Assembly (NCBI GenBank): GCA_021414305.1
Contig: JAIOOS010000017.1
Coordinates: forward strand, 496,001-560,000
Length of the DNA stretch: 64,000 bases
From: Burkholderiales bacterium
GTDB lineage: Bacteria > Pseudomonadota > Gammaproteobacteria > Burkholderiales > Burkholderiaceae_C
Reading direction: 5' to 3'
Shown piece after piece: positions 29,205 to 38,490 of the stretch. Position 1 is the first letter of the stretch. Each line of letters starts with the position of its first letter. Under the pieces are notes generated by a model that had not been told where the DNA came from, did not search any database, and was given only the letters and a program-made list of their open reading frames with translations. The position numbers and the translations under genes were made by a program.

Positions 29205-30020
29205 ATGAGCCTTGCGCGCCCGTCGGCGGTGCGGATCGCCAGCCTGGTGCCGAGCCTGACCGAGTTGGTCGCAGCGCTCGGCCTCGGCGACCGGCTGGTC
29301 GCGCGCACCGGCTGGTGCACCCACCCGGCCGAGGCGCTGGCCCGGGTACCCAAGGTCGGCGGCACCAAGACCGTGAATCTGGCCAAGCTTCGCCGGCTGG
29401 CGCCGACGCACCTTCTGGTCAACGTCGACGAGAACCGGCGCGAGACGGTCGAGGCGATACGCGCCTGGGGCGAGGCAGCGCCGGAGATCCTGGTCACGCA
29501 TCCGCTGGCGCCCGAGGGCAACCTGGCGCTGGTCGCCCAGGTGGCGGCCGCGTTCGCCGACCAGCCCGGCGTCGCCGCGCAGGCCGAAGCCCTGCGCGGC
29601 GCGCTGGCGAAGGAGCTGGCGGCCACCCGGCCCGAGGGGCGGCCCGAGTGCAAGGTGCTCTACCTGATCTGGCACGACCCGTGGATGACCGTTGCCCGCG
29701 ACACCTACCTCTCCCGGATGCTGGCCCGGATCGGCTGGCTCACCCTGCCGGCGACCGAAGGCGGCGAGTCCGGCGCGGACCGCTATCCGCGCCTCGCCGG
29801 CGACGAGCCCTGGCTCGCAACCGTGGAGCGGGTGCTGCTCAGCTCCGAGCCGTTCGCCTTCGAGGCGCGTCATCTCGCCCAGGCGCAGGCGCTCTGCCCA
29901 GGCGCCGAAGTCCGGCGCGTCGACGGCGAGCTGCTGAGCTGGTATGGCCCACGCGCCGTCGCCGGCCTCGCCTACCTGCGCGCGCTGGGCGACGACAATC
30001 GCCTTCCCGAACGCGCCTGA
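29205..30020 (+). CDS. Helical-backbone metal-receptor/cobalamin-binding-like protein (BtuF type, no signal peptide)
   Basis: The 271-residue product resembles class III periplasmic-binding proteins such as BtuF: RIASLVPSLTELVAALGLGDRLVARTGWCTHPAEAL at the N-terminus, VPKVGGTKTVNLAKL, the long central helix, and LYLIWHDPWMTVARDTYLSRML in the second lobe. Unlike transport BtuF it starts directly with the fold and has no export signal. No btuCD genes are adjacent. It may bind cobalamin or another ligand in the cytoplasm, or use an atypical route. The gene starts at ATG 29205 and is followed by marC-like and GMC genes on the same strand. Confidence 0.82.
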   Translation: MSLARPSAVRIASLVPSLTELVAALGLGDRLVARTGWCTHPAEALARVPKVGGTKTVNLAKLRRLAPTHLLVNVDENRRETVEAIRAWGEAAPEILVTHPLAPEGNLALVAQVAAAFADQPGVAAQAEALRGALAKELAATRPEGRPECKVLYLIWHDPWMTVARDTYLSRMLARIGWLTLPATEGGESGADRYPRLAGDEPWLATVERVLLSSEPFAFEARHLAQAQALCPGAEVRRVDGELLSWYGPRAVAGLAYLRALGDDNRLPERA

Positions 30021-30044
30021 GGCGCACTCGCCCTCCCGACGCCG

Positions 30045-30683
30045 ATGGAAATCCTGAAGCCGCTGCTCGCGCTGCTGGCGATCGTCAATCCGATCGGCGT
30101 GATCCCGTTCTACATCCATTTCACCCGCGGCTTCAGCCGCGAGCAGCGGCGGCGCACGATCCACGTCGCGGCGATCGGCGCCTTCGTCGTCATCGCCGTC
30201 AGCGCGCTTGCCGGTTTGCGCATCATCGAGTTCTTCGGCATCTCGCTGGCGTCGTTCCAGGTCGGCGGCGGCATGCTGCTGCTGGTGTCCTCGCTGCAGA
30301 TGCTGAACGCGCAGCCCGCCGAGAGCCGCAGCAGCGACCTGAGCGAGGGCAGCGACAAGGTCGACACCGGCGACTCGATCGCGATCGTGCCGCTGACCAT
30401 TCCGCTGCTGACCGGGCCAGCGACGATCTCGACCATGGTCATCTACGCCGAGAAGACGCGCCACTGGTGGCAGCTCGCCATCCTGGTCGGCTACGGCGTC
30501 GTCATCGGCCTCTCGGTCTGGATCGCGTTCAGCCTCTCGGGCCGGATCGCCCGGGTGCTCGGCAAGACCGGCATCAACGTCATGACGCGGCTGATGGGCC
30601 TGCTGCTGGCCGCGCTGGCGGTGGAGGTGATGTCGGACGGCCTGGTCAAGCTCTTCCCGGGCCTGCTCGGAGGCAGCCGATGA
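30045..30683 (+). CDS. MarC family integral membrane protein
   Basis: The 212-residue protein has six predicted helices and family motifs: LLAIVNPIGVIPFYI near the N-terminus, GGGMLLLVSSLQML, and IVPLTIPLLTGPATISTMV in the middle. The MarC/YchE/YhgN family was once tied to multidrug resistance, but its function is unsettled. It is 24 bases after the preceding gene and overlaps the GMC oxidoreductase start by four bases, so it is likely part of a three-gene run. Confidence 0.9.
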   Translation: MEILKPLLALLAIVNPIGVIPFYIHFTRGFSREQRRRTIHVAAIGAFVVIAVSALAGLRIIEFFGISLASFQVGGGMLLLVSSLQMLNAQPAESRSSDLSEGSDKVDTGDSIAIVPLTIPLLTGPATISTMVIYAEKTRHWWQLAILVGYGVVIGLSVWIAFSLSGRIARVLGKTGINVMTRLMGLLLAALAVEVMSDGLVKLFPGLLGGSR

Positions 30684-32359
30684 CGGCCGCCACGCCCGAG
30701 CCCGCGGCGACGTACGACTACATCGTCTGCGGCGCCGGCACGGCCGGTTGCCTGCTCGCCAACCGGCTGAGCGCCGACCGGAGAAAGCACGTCCTGCTGA
30801 TCGAGGCCGGGGGCAACGACGACTACCTGTGGGTCCACATCCCGGTCGGCTATCTCTATTGCATCGGCAACCCGCGCACCGACTGGCTGTACGCCACCGA
30901 GCCGGCGGCCGGCCTGAACGGCAGGAGCCTGCGCTACCCGCGCGGCAAGGTGCTCGGCGGCTGCAGCAGCATCAACGGCATGATCTACATGCGCGGCCAG
31001 GCGCGCGACTACGACGGCTGGGGCGCCGGCGACGGCCGCGGCGCCAACCCCGGCTGGAGCTGGGACGAGTGCCTGCCCTATTTCCTCAAGCACGAGGACT
31101 TCCACAAGGGCGCCGATGCGTTCCATGCGGCGCCCGGGTTCGACAAGAAGGGCAGGCGCCCCGGCGGCGAATGGCGGGTCGAGAAGCAGCGGCTGCGCTG
31201 GGACATCCTCGACGCCTTCGCCGCGGCGGCGCAGGAGGCGGGCATCCCGCACAGCAACGACTTCAACCGCGGCGACAACGAAGGCGTCGGCTATTTCGAC
31301 GTCAACCAGCGCGCCGGCATCCGCTGGAACGCGACCAAGGCGTTCCTGCGGCCGATCGAGCGCCGCGCCAACCTGCAGGTCTGGACCGGCGCGCACATCG
31401 AGAAGATCGAGCTCGACGCAGAGGGCCGGGCGTGCGGCGTGCGCGTCGCACCGGTCGGCGGCGACGCGCCGGAGGTGGCGACGCTCGCTCCCGGCGGCGA
31501 AGTGATCCTCGCCACCGGCGCCGTCGGCACGCCGCAGATCCTGCAGCTCTCCGGCATCGGCCCGGCGGCCTTGCTGCAGGCGCACGGCATCGCGGTCCGG
31601 CGCGAGCTCGCCGGCGTCGGCGAGAACCTGCAGGACCACCTTCAGATCCGCGCCGTCTACGGCGTCGAGGGCGTGCAGACCCTGAACACGCTGGCGAACT
31701 CGTTCTGGGGCAAGGCGCGGATCGGACTGCACTACGCCTGGAAGCGCAGCGGCCCGATGAGCATGGCGCCTTCGCAGCTGGGCGCCTTCACCCGCAGCCG
31801 CCCCGGGCTGCCGCATCCGAACCTCGAATACCACGTGCAGCCGCTCTCGCTCGACGCCTTCGGCGAGCCGCTGCACGCCTACGACGCGTTCACCGCGAGC
31901 GTGTGCAACCTCAATCCGACGAGCCGGGGCAAGGTGCAGATCCGCTCGGCCGCGGCGAGCGAGGCGCCGCGGATCGCGCCCGACTACCTGGCCACCGACG
32001 CCGACCGGCTCGTCGCCGCCGAGAGCCTGCGCGTGACGCGGCGCATCGTCGCCCAGCCGGCGCTCGCCCGCTTCAAGCCACGCGAGCTCAAGCCCGGAGT
32101 GCAGTTCGAGAGCGACGCCGAGCTGGCGCAGCTCGCCGGCGACATCGGCACCACGATCTTCCATCCGGTCGGCACGGCGAAGATGGGGCCCGCGGCCGAC
32201 CCCATGGCGGTGGTCGACGCGCGGCTGCGCGTGCACGGCGTGCCGGGGCTGCGCGTCGTCGATGCCAGCGTCATGCCGGCGATCACCAGCGGCAACACCA
32301 ACGCGCCCACCCTGATGATCGCCGAGCGCGCGGCCGAATGGATCCGCGCCGGCCAGTGA
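30680..32359 (+). CDS. GMC-family FAD-dependent oxidoreductase (choline-dehydrogenase-like)
   Basis: The 559-residue flavoenzyme shows [18 protein letters not shown] (FAD Rossmann) and [22 protein letters not shown] (GMC signature 1). It also has [17 protein letters not shown] (signature 2) and the C-terminal [10 protein letters not shown], with [14 protein letters not shown] closing the FAD site. Members oxidise alcohols such as choline, glucose or long-chain alcohols; no substrate can be assigned. No signal peptide is seen. The ATG at 30680 overlaps the marC-like stop. Length is normal. Confidence 0.92.
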   Translation: MTAATPEPAATYDYIVCGAGTAGCLLANRLSADRRKHVLLIEAGGNDDYLWVHIPVGYLYCIGNPRTDWLYATEPAAGLNGRSLRYPRGKVLGGCSSINGMIYMRGQARDYDGWGAGDGRGANPGWSWDECLPYFLKHEDFHKGADAFHAAPGFDKKGRRPGGEWRVEKQRLRWDILDAFAAAAQEAGIPHSNDFNRGDNEGVGYFDVNQRAGIRWNATKAFLRPIERRANLQVWTGAHIEKIELDAEGRACGVRVAPVGGDAPEVATLAPGGEVILATGAVGTPQILQLSGIGPAALLQAHGIAVRRELAGVGENLQDHLQIRAVYGVEGVQTLNTLANSFWGKARIGLHYAWKRSGPMSMAPSQLGAFTRSRPGLPHPNLEYHVQPLSLDAFGEPLHAYDAFTASVCNLNPTSRGKVQIRSAAASEAPRIAPDYLATDADRLVAAESLRVTRRIVAQPALARFKPRELKPGVQFESDAELAQLAGDIGTTIFHPVGTAKMGPAADPMAVVDARLRVHGVPGLRVVDASVMPAITSGNTNAPTLMIAERAAEWIRAGQ

Positions 32360-32414
32360 GCGTGCCGCCGTTTGGGCATACTGGACTGCCGCGCCCAGCC
32401 TGGAGAGAGAAGCG

Positions 32415-32723
32415 ATGAAAGTGCATGCCGTAGCCCGGGTTCGCCTCGACGCGGACGGACGAGTCACCGGCGTCGACTGGGGCCCGGTCAACACCGAGAC
32501 CAACGAGTGGCACACCGAGCCGGCGATCGCCGACGTGTCCGAGGTCGTCGCCGCGCTGCGCCGGGGCGACGACGTGTTCGCGCTCTTTCCCGGACCGCAC
32601 GGCCTCGAGCCCGCGCGGCGGTTCCGCATCGTCGACTACGACAACGGCTGGGAGACGATCAACCTCGACGGCCCGCCGACGCACGAGCACGAGATCCACG
32701 ACATGCTGCACGTCGAGGGCTGA
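32415..32723 (+). CDS. Small conserved-looking protein of unknown function
   Basis: The 102-residue acidic protein starts [20 protein letters not shown] and includes [15 protein letters not shown], then [22 protein letters not shown]. It has no signal, membrane segment or cysteines. A strong GGAGAGAGA ribosome site precedes the ATG. A possible extended -10 (CATACT) lies about 30 bases upstream. The regular strand-like pattern resembles small DUF3892-type proteins, but I cannot confirm that. It precedes a thioredoxin-like gene by nine bases. Confidence 0.7.
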   Translation: MKVHAVARVRLDADGRVTGVDWGPVNTETNEWHTEPAIADVSEVVAALRRGDDVFALFPGPHGLEPARRFRIVDYDNGWETINLDGPPTHEHEIHDMLHVEG

Positions 32724-32731
32724 CAGGCAGC

Positions 32732-33094
32732 ATGCAGGCGTCCGGGCGCCTCCTCGTCGCCTGCCTGTGCGCCGAGTGGTGCGGCAGCTGCCGCGACTAT
32801 CGCGCGACCTTCGCGGCGCTCACGGCGCAATTCGGGGCCGAGGCCGATTTCGCCTGGATCGACATCGAAGACGAGTCCGACGCCCTCGGCGACCCGGACA
32901 TCGAGAACTTCCCGACCCTGCTTCTCGTCGATGACGCGGGCCTGCGCTTTCTCGGTGCGGTGACGCCGCATGCGGCGACCGCCGAGCGGCTCGTGCGCAA
33001 CGCGCTGGCGGGCGACCTGCCGGTGATCGACGACGCCCAGGCGGCGCTCGGCGAGCGGGCGCGGGCCCTCGTCCGCGGGGGTACCGGGGGCTGA
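32732..33094 (+). CDS. Thioredoxin-like protein
   Basis: The 120-residue protein contains AEWCGSCRDYRATFAAL, with redox cysteines about residues 17 and 20 in a WCGSC motif, and a cis-Pro loop ENFPTLLLVD near residue 55. Its length and strand order fit a compact cytoplasmic thioredoxin fold. WCGSC in place of WCGPC suggests a shifted redox potential (inference). It is nine bases after the preceding small gene and probably co-transcribed. Confidence 0.85.
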   Translation: MQASGRLLVACLCAEWCGSCRDYRATFAALTAQFGAEADFAWIDIEDESDALGDPDIENFPTLLLVDDAGLRFLGAVTPHAATAERLVRNALAGDLPVIDDAQAALGERARALVRGGTGG

Positions 33095-33201
33095 GCCTCA
33101 AGCACACCGTAATATGCATTCGACGAAGCTGTCCTTGCCGGCCCCCTAGCCCGTCCTAACATCCTGGGTTGCCCGCCGCTCGCGGCCTCCGGAGATCCGT
33201 C

Positions 33202-34239
33202 ATGCGTCACCCCATTGCCCACCGCCCGGCCCGTCGCGCCGTGCTCGTTCGCACCGCCGCCCTTCTCGCGCTCGGCGTCGCGCCGTCGTTTCCGCTCCTG
33301 GCCGCCGGCCCGACCCTGCTCAACGTCAGCTACGACGTCGCACGCGAGTTCTTCAAGGAAATCAATCCCGCGTTCCAGCGATCGTGGAAGCAGCAGACCG
33401 GCGAAGACATCAAGATCGACCAGTCGCACGGCGGCTCGAGCAAGCAGGCACGGGCAGTGCTTGATGGGCTCGAGGCCGACGTCGTGACCATGAACCAATC
33501 CAGCGACATCGACGTCCTCGCCACCCGCGGCAAGCTGATCCCCGAAGACTGGTCCAAGCGCCTGCCCAACAACGCGGCCCCCACCAGCTCGGTGACCGTG
33601 ATCCTGGTGCGCAAGGGCAACCCGAAAGGCATCTCCGACTGGGGCGATCTCGCCAAGCCGGGCACCAGCGTCGTGATCCCCAACCCGAAGATCACCGGCA
33701 ACGGCCGCTACACCTACGTCGCTGCCTGGGGCTCGGTGCTCAAGGCCGGCGGCACGCCGGCGCAGGCGCGGGCGCTGGTGCAGAAGATATTCGCCAACGT
33801 GCCGGTGTTCGACGGCGGCGGCCGGGCGGCGACCACGACCTTCGCCCAGCGTTCGATCGGCGACGCCCTGTGCACGTTCGAGAGCGAGGTCAACCTGATC
33901 CGCAGCGAGTTCGGCGACAACTTCGAGGTCGTGTATCCGAAGTCGACGATCCTGGCCGAGAACCCGGTCTCGGTGATCGACAAGGTGGTCGACAAGAAGG
34001 GCACCCGCAAGCAGGCCGAGGCCTATCTCAAGTTCCTGTGGAGCGACGAGGCCCAGGAGATCGCCGCCCGGCACCAGCTGCGGCCGCGCTCGGCGGCGCT
34101 GCTGGCGAAGTACGGCAAGGACTTCCCGAAGGTCCAGACCTTCACCATCGACGAGTTCTTCGGCGGCTGGACCAAGGCCCAGAAGGACCACTTCGACGAC
34201 GGTGCGATCTACGACCAGATCCTGGCCAAGAAATCCTGA
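33202..34239 (+). CDS. sbp: Sulfate ABC transporter periplasmic binding protein
   Basis: The 345-residue protein has a signal peptide (basic start, hydrophobic ALLALGVAPSFPLLA, cleavage about residue 35) and then the sulfate-binding fold: LLNVSYDVAREFFKEINPAF, SHGGSSKQARAVLDGLEADVVTMNQ, VRKGNPKGISDW and KYLKF-like end strands. It captures sulfate or thiosulfate for CysTWA. The ATG at 33202 has a GGAG ribosome site; an upstream in-frame ATG at 33169 is less likely. Upstream (33095-33201) is a 107-base gap with a possible -10 TAATAT (33110-33115) but no clear -35. Confidence 0.94.
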   Translation: MRHPIAHRPARRAVLVRTAALLALGVAPSFPLLAAGPTLLNVSYDVAREFFKEINPAFQRSWKQQTGEDIKIDQSHGGSSKQARAVLDGLEADVVTMNQSSDIDVLATRGKLIPEDWSKRLPNNAAPTSSVTVILVRKGNPKGISDWGDLAKPGTSVVIPNPKITGNGRYTYVAAWGSVLKAGGTPAQARALVQKIFANVPVFDGGGRAATTTFAQRSIGDALCTFESEVNLIRSEFGDNFEVVYPKSTILAENPVSVIDKVVDKKGTRKQAEAYLKFLWSDEAQEIAARHQLRPRSAALLAKYGKDFPKVQTFTIDEFFGGWTKAQKDHFDDGAIYDQILAKKS

Positions 34240-34260
34240 CCCCGGAGCATCCTCGGCAGC

Positions 34261-35094
34261 ATGCTTTTCTCCCGCGCGCTGCTGAGGCGACACAGTGTCC
34301 TGCCGGGGTTCGATCTCGCCCTCGGCTTCACGCTGCTCTACCTCTCGCTGATCGTCCTGCTCCCGCTCGCCGCGGCCTTCCTGAAGACGGCGACGATGAC
34401 CTGGCCGGCGTTCTGGAGCGCCGTCAGCTCCGATCGGGTGGTTGCCTCGTACCGGCTGACCTTCGGCGCCTCGTTCCTCGCCGCGGTCGTCAACGCCGTG
34501 TTCGGGCTGCTCGTCTGCTGGGTGCTGGTGCGCTATGACTTCTGGGGCCGGCGCTTCGTCGACGCGCTCGTCGACCTGCCGTTCGCCCTGCCGACCGCGG
34601 TCGCGGGCATCGCCCTGACGGCGCTCTACTCGGCCAACGGCTGGATCGGCCGCTGGCTGCCGTTCAAGGTGAGCTTCACGCCGGTGGGTGTGTGGGTCGC
34701 GCTCACCTTCATCGGCCTGCCGTTCGTCGTGCGCACGCTCCAGCCGGTGCTCGAGGACCTGCAGCAGGAGATCGAGGAGGCCGCGGCGATCCTCGGCGCC
34801 ACCCGCTGGCAGACCTTCAGCCGCGTGATCCTGCCGATCCTGACGCCGGCCCTGCTCACCGGCTTCGCCCTCGCGTTCGCGCGCGCGCTCGGCGAGTACG
34901 GCTCGGTGATCTTCATCGCCGGCAACCTGCCCATGATCTCGGAGATCACGCCGCTGCTCATCATCACCAAGCTCGAGCAGTACGACTACGCCGGCGCCAC
35001 GGCGATCGCGGTGGTGATGCTGGTCGCCTCGTTCGTGATGCTGCTGGCGATCAACGGCCTGCAGGCCTGGACCCGTTCGAGGCAGGGACGATGA
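34261..35094 (+). CDS. cysT: Sulfate ABC transporter permease CysT
   Basis: The 277-residue permease has about six helices and the conserved cytoplasmic loop [28 protein letters not shown], the EAA motif that contacts the ATPase. [23 protein letters not shown] is typical of CysT (CysU). With CysW it forms the sulfate channel. It follows sbp by 21 bases and overlaps cysW by four (ATGA). Confidence 0.95.
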   Translation: MLFSRALLRRHSVLPGFDLALGFTLLYLSLIVLLPLAAAFLKTATMTWPAFWSAVSSDRVVASYRLTFGASFLAAVVNAVFGLLVCWVLVRYDFWGRRFVDALVDLPFALPTAVAGIALTALYSANGWIGRWLPFKVSFTPVGVWVALTFIGLPFVVRTLQPVLEDLQQEIEEAAAILGATRWQTFSRVILPILTPALLTGFALAFARALGEYGSVIFIAGNLPMISEITPLLIITKLEQYDYAGATAIAVVMLVASFVMLLAINGLQAWTRSRQGR

Positions 35095-35954
35095 GCGCGG
35101 CCGCAAACGCGCCCCGTCGGCCGGCGGTGCCGTCCACCACCGAGCCGCCCTGGGTCCGGCGCACGCTCATCGGCATCGCACTGCTCTTCCTCACCCTGTT
35201 CCTGTTCGTTCCGCTCGCCGCCGTCTTCGTCGAGGCGCTGAAGAAGGGGCTGCAGGTGTACTGGGCGGCGATCACCGAGCCCGACGCGCTCTCGGCGATC
35301 AAGCTGACGCTGCTTGCCGCCTTCATCGCGGTGCCGCTCAACCTCGTGTTCGGCATCGCCGCGGCCTGGTCGATCGCCAAGTTCGACTTCCGCGGCAAGA
35401 ACGTGCTGCTGACGCTGATCGACCTGCCGTTCTCGGTCAGCCCGGTCATCGCCGGCCTGATCTACGTGCTCGTGTTCGGCCTGCAGGGCTGGTTCGGCGA
35501 GTGGCTGCGCGACCATGACCTGAAGGTGATCTTCGCCCTGCCGGGGATCGTCGTCGCCACCGTGTTCATCACCTTCCCGTTCGTCGCCCGCGAGCTGATC
35601 CCGCTGATGCAGGCGCAGGGCACCGAGCAGGAGGAGGCGGCCCGGGTGCTCGGCGCCGGCGGCTGGCAGATGTTCTGGCGCGTGACGCTGCCGAACGTGA
35701 AGTGGGCGCTGCTCTACGGCGTGATCCTCTGCAACGCGCGGGCGATGGGCGAGTTCGGCGCGGTCAGCGTCGTCTCCGGCCACATCCGCGGCCAGACCAA
35801 CACGATGCCGCTGCACATCGAGATCCTCTACAACGAATATCAGTTCGCGGCGGCCTTCGCCGTCGCGTCCCTGCTTGCCGGGCTGGCCCTCGTCACCCTG
35901 CTGGTGAAGTTCCTGGTCGAGCGGCGGATCCAGCAATCGACGATCACCGTATGA
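35091..35954 (+). CDS. cysW: Sulfate ABC transporter permease CysW
   Basis: The 287-residue permease carries [20 protein letters not shown], the [30 protein letters not shown] loop (EAA motif) and [17 protein letters not shown], all diagnostic of CysW. About six helices are predicted, after a short Pro/Ala-rich cytoplasmic leader. It is coupled to cysT by ATGA, and cysA begins 13 bases downstream. Confidence 0.95.
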   Translation: MSAAANAPRRPAVPSTTEPPWVRRTLIGIALLFLTLFLFVPLAAVFVEALKKGLQVYWAAITEPDALSAIKLTLLAAFIAVPLNLVFGIAAAWSIAKFDFRGKNVLLTLIDLPFSVSPVIAGLIYVLVFGLQGWFGEWLRDHDLKVIFALPGIVVATVFITFPFVARELIPLMQAQGTEQEEAARVLGAGGWQMFWRVTLPNVKWALLYGVILCNARAMGEFGAVSVVSGHIRGQTNTMPLHIEILYNEYQFAAAFAVASLLAGLALVTLLVKFLVERRIQQSTITV

Positions 35955-35967
35955 GCGAAGGCGCCGC

Positions 35968-37014
<1,047 letters not shown>

Positions 37015-37017
37015 AGA

Positions 37018-37061
37018 CCCCCTCGCCCCGCCTGCGGGGAGAGGGCAGGGGTGAGGGGCCG
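37018..37061. repeat. GC-rich palindromic spacer repeat
   Basis: This 44-base stretch contains CCCCTC ... GAGGGG and the nested CCCCGC-CT-GCGGGG hairpin, with AGAGGGCAGGGGTGAGGGG after it. It resembles REP-like spacer elements widespread in G+C-rich proteobacteria. It lies between convergent cysA and the sigma-factor gene and may also serve as a transcription stop. Confidence 0.6.
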
Positions 37062-37066
37062 CCGCC

Positions 37067-37576
37067 TCAGGACAGCAGGCGCTTTCTCGCCCGATGCACG
37101 CGGACGAACAGGTTCTCCTCGCTGATCCCGAGCTCCCGGCACGCCGATTCGGCCGATCGCTCCTCGATCACCCGCAGGCGGATCGCATCGCGCAGGCCCG
37201 CGGGCAGCGCCTCGATCCCGGCCAGGGCGCGGTCCAGCAGCTCGCGCTGTTCGGCCACTTCCTCCGGGCCGGGCAGGGGGCAGATCGCGTCGTGACCCGG
37301 ACGCCCCGTGCCCTCGCCGCCCTCGTCGGCGTCGAGCGATTCGTGGATCGGCGAGCGGCGCAGCGAATCGACGATCTTGTTCTTCAGCACCGCCGTCAGC
37401 CACGAGCGCAGCGCCGCCCGGCCGGCGAAGGCCGCGCGGCCCGAGAGCACGGCCTCGAACACGTCGTGGACCGCGTCCTCGGCGAGCATCGGGTCGCGCA
37501 GGCGCCGCATGGCGAAGCGGACCAGGTAGGCGCGGTGGGCAACGACATCGGCGATCGAGGCGGAAGCGGGGGTCAT
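37067..37576 (-). CDS. ECF-like sigma-70 family RNA polymerase sigma factor
   Basis: The 169-residue protein has region 2 (RAYLVRFAMRRLRDPMLAEDAVHDVFEAVL, then WLTAVLKNKIVDSLRR) and region 4 (LPAGLRDAIRLRVIEERSAESACRELGISEENLFVRVHRARKRLL). Nothing like region 3 is present, as in ECF sigma factors. Region 4 ends at the protein's C-terminus. An in-frame ATG at 37597 would add seven residues. Members of this type are often followed by a small zinc-finger anti-sigma gene. Here the sulfate operon ends convergently 52 bases away, so none is adjacent. It is divergent from the response-regulator gene across about 120 bases. Confidence 0.85.
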   Translation of the reverse strand: MTPASASIADVVAHRAYLVRFAMRRLRDPMLAEDAVHDVFEAVLSGRAAFAGRAALRSWLTAVLKNKIVDSLRRSPIHESLDADEGGEGTGRPGHDAICPLPGPEEVAEQRELLDRALAGIEALPAGLRDAIRLRVIEERSAESACRELGISEENLFVRVHRARKRLLS

Positions 37577-37696
37577 GGCGGGTCGGGGGGTGGGCATGCC
37601 GCGACTGTGTTCGCCGCGGATCGCGCCCAGGTCCCGAAACCTCACAGGAAGATCACATCGCCGTAAGGACGAGGCGCGGCGACGAGACAATCGGCC

Positions 37697-38410
37697 ATGC
37701 CTCCCGCTTCGATCCTCGTCGCCGAAGACCAGACCGACATCCGCGAGCTGCTGGTCATGAACCTGCGCAGCGCCGGCTACGAGGTCGAGGCGGTCGCCGA
37801 CGGTCCGGCAGCGCTGGCCAGCCAGAACGAGCGCGCCAGCGACCTCCTGGTGCTCGACCTGATGATGCCGGGGCTCGACGGGCTCGAGGTCTGCAAGGCG
37901 CTCAGGGCGCGCGGCCGCAGCACGCCGATCCTGATGCTCACGGCCAAGTCGACCGAGCTCGACCGGGTGCTCGGCCTCGAGCTCGGCGCCGACGACTACC
38001 TCACCAAGCCGTTCTCGCTGGCCGAGCTGCTGGCGCGGGTGAAGGCGCTGCTGCGCCGCGCCGACCTGCTGCGCGCGGCCCAGGCCAACGTCGGCGGCGA
38101 GGCGCGGGTGCTGCGCAACGGCGACCTCGAGATCCAGCCGGCGAAGCGCCAGGTGCGCTTTCGCGGCGCCGCGCTCGACTTCACCGCGCTCGAGTTCGAC
38201 CTGCTGCTGCATTTCGCGTCGCATCCCGGCCACGTGTTCTCGCGCAGCCAGCTGCTCGACGCCGTCTGGGGCTACAGCCACGACGGCTACGAGCACACGG
38301 TGACGACGCACATCAACCGGCTGCGCAACAAGCTCGAGCGGGACCCGATGCGGCCGGAGATGATCCTGACCGTCAGAGGCGCCGGCTACAAGATGCGCGA
38401 CAGTCCATGA
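37697..38410 (+). CDS. OmpR/PhoB-family response regulator
   Basis: The 237-residue regulator has a receiver with acidic pair Glu10-Asp11, phospho-acceptor Asp54 in LVLDLMMPG, and Lys in DYLTKPF. A C-terminal winged helix follows (LDFTALEFDLLLHFASHPGHVFSRSQLLDAVWGY and THINRLRNKLE). It is paired with the histidine kinase 80 bases downstream; the spacer contains a GC-rich repeat. It is divergent from the sigma factor gene, so co-regulation is possible. The signal and targets are unknown. Confidence 0.93.
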   Translation: MPPASILVAEDQTDIRELLVMNLRSAGYEVEAVADGPAALASQNERASDLLVLDLMMPGLDGLEVCKALRARGRSTPILMLTAKSTELDRVLGLELGADDYLTKPFSLAELLARVKALLRRADLLRAAQANVGGEARVLRNGDLEIQPAKRQVRFRGAALDFTALEFDLLLHFASHPGHVFSRSQLLDAVWGYSHDGYEHTVTTHINRLRNKLERDPMRPEMILTVRGAGYKMRDSP

Positions 38411-38490
38411 AGCCCCCACGCTCCCTGCGGTCGCTGCCCCCCGAGGGGGCGTGCCCGGCCTTGGGACGGCCCGGCGCCCGGGCGTAGCGC
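38411..38490. repeat. Burkholderiales-type GC-rich palindromic repeat between regulator and kinase
   Basis: The spacer contains GCCCCC-CGA-GGGGGC (38436-38450) preceded by CCCACGCTCCCTGCGGTCGC, and then CCGG-centred palindromes. This wording is very common in intergenic spacers of Burkholderiales such as Comamonadaceae (from general knowledge). Here it interrupts a two-component operon and may attenuate read-through. Confidence 0.65.
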
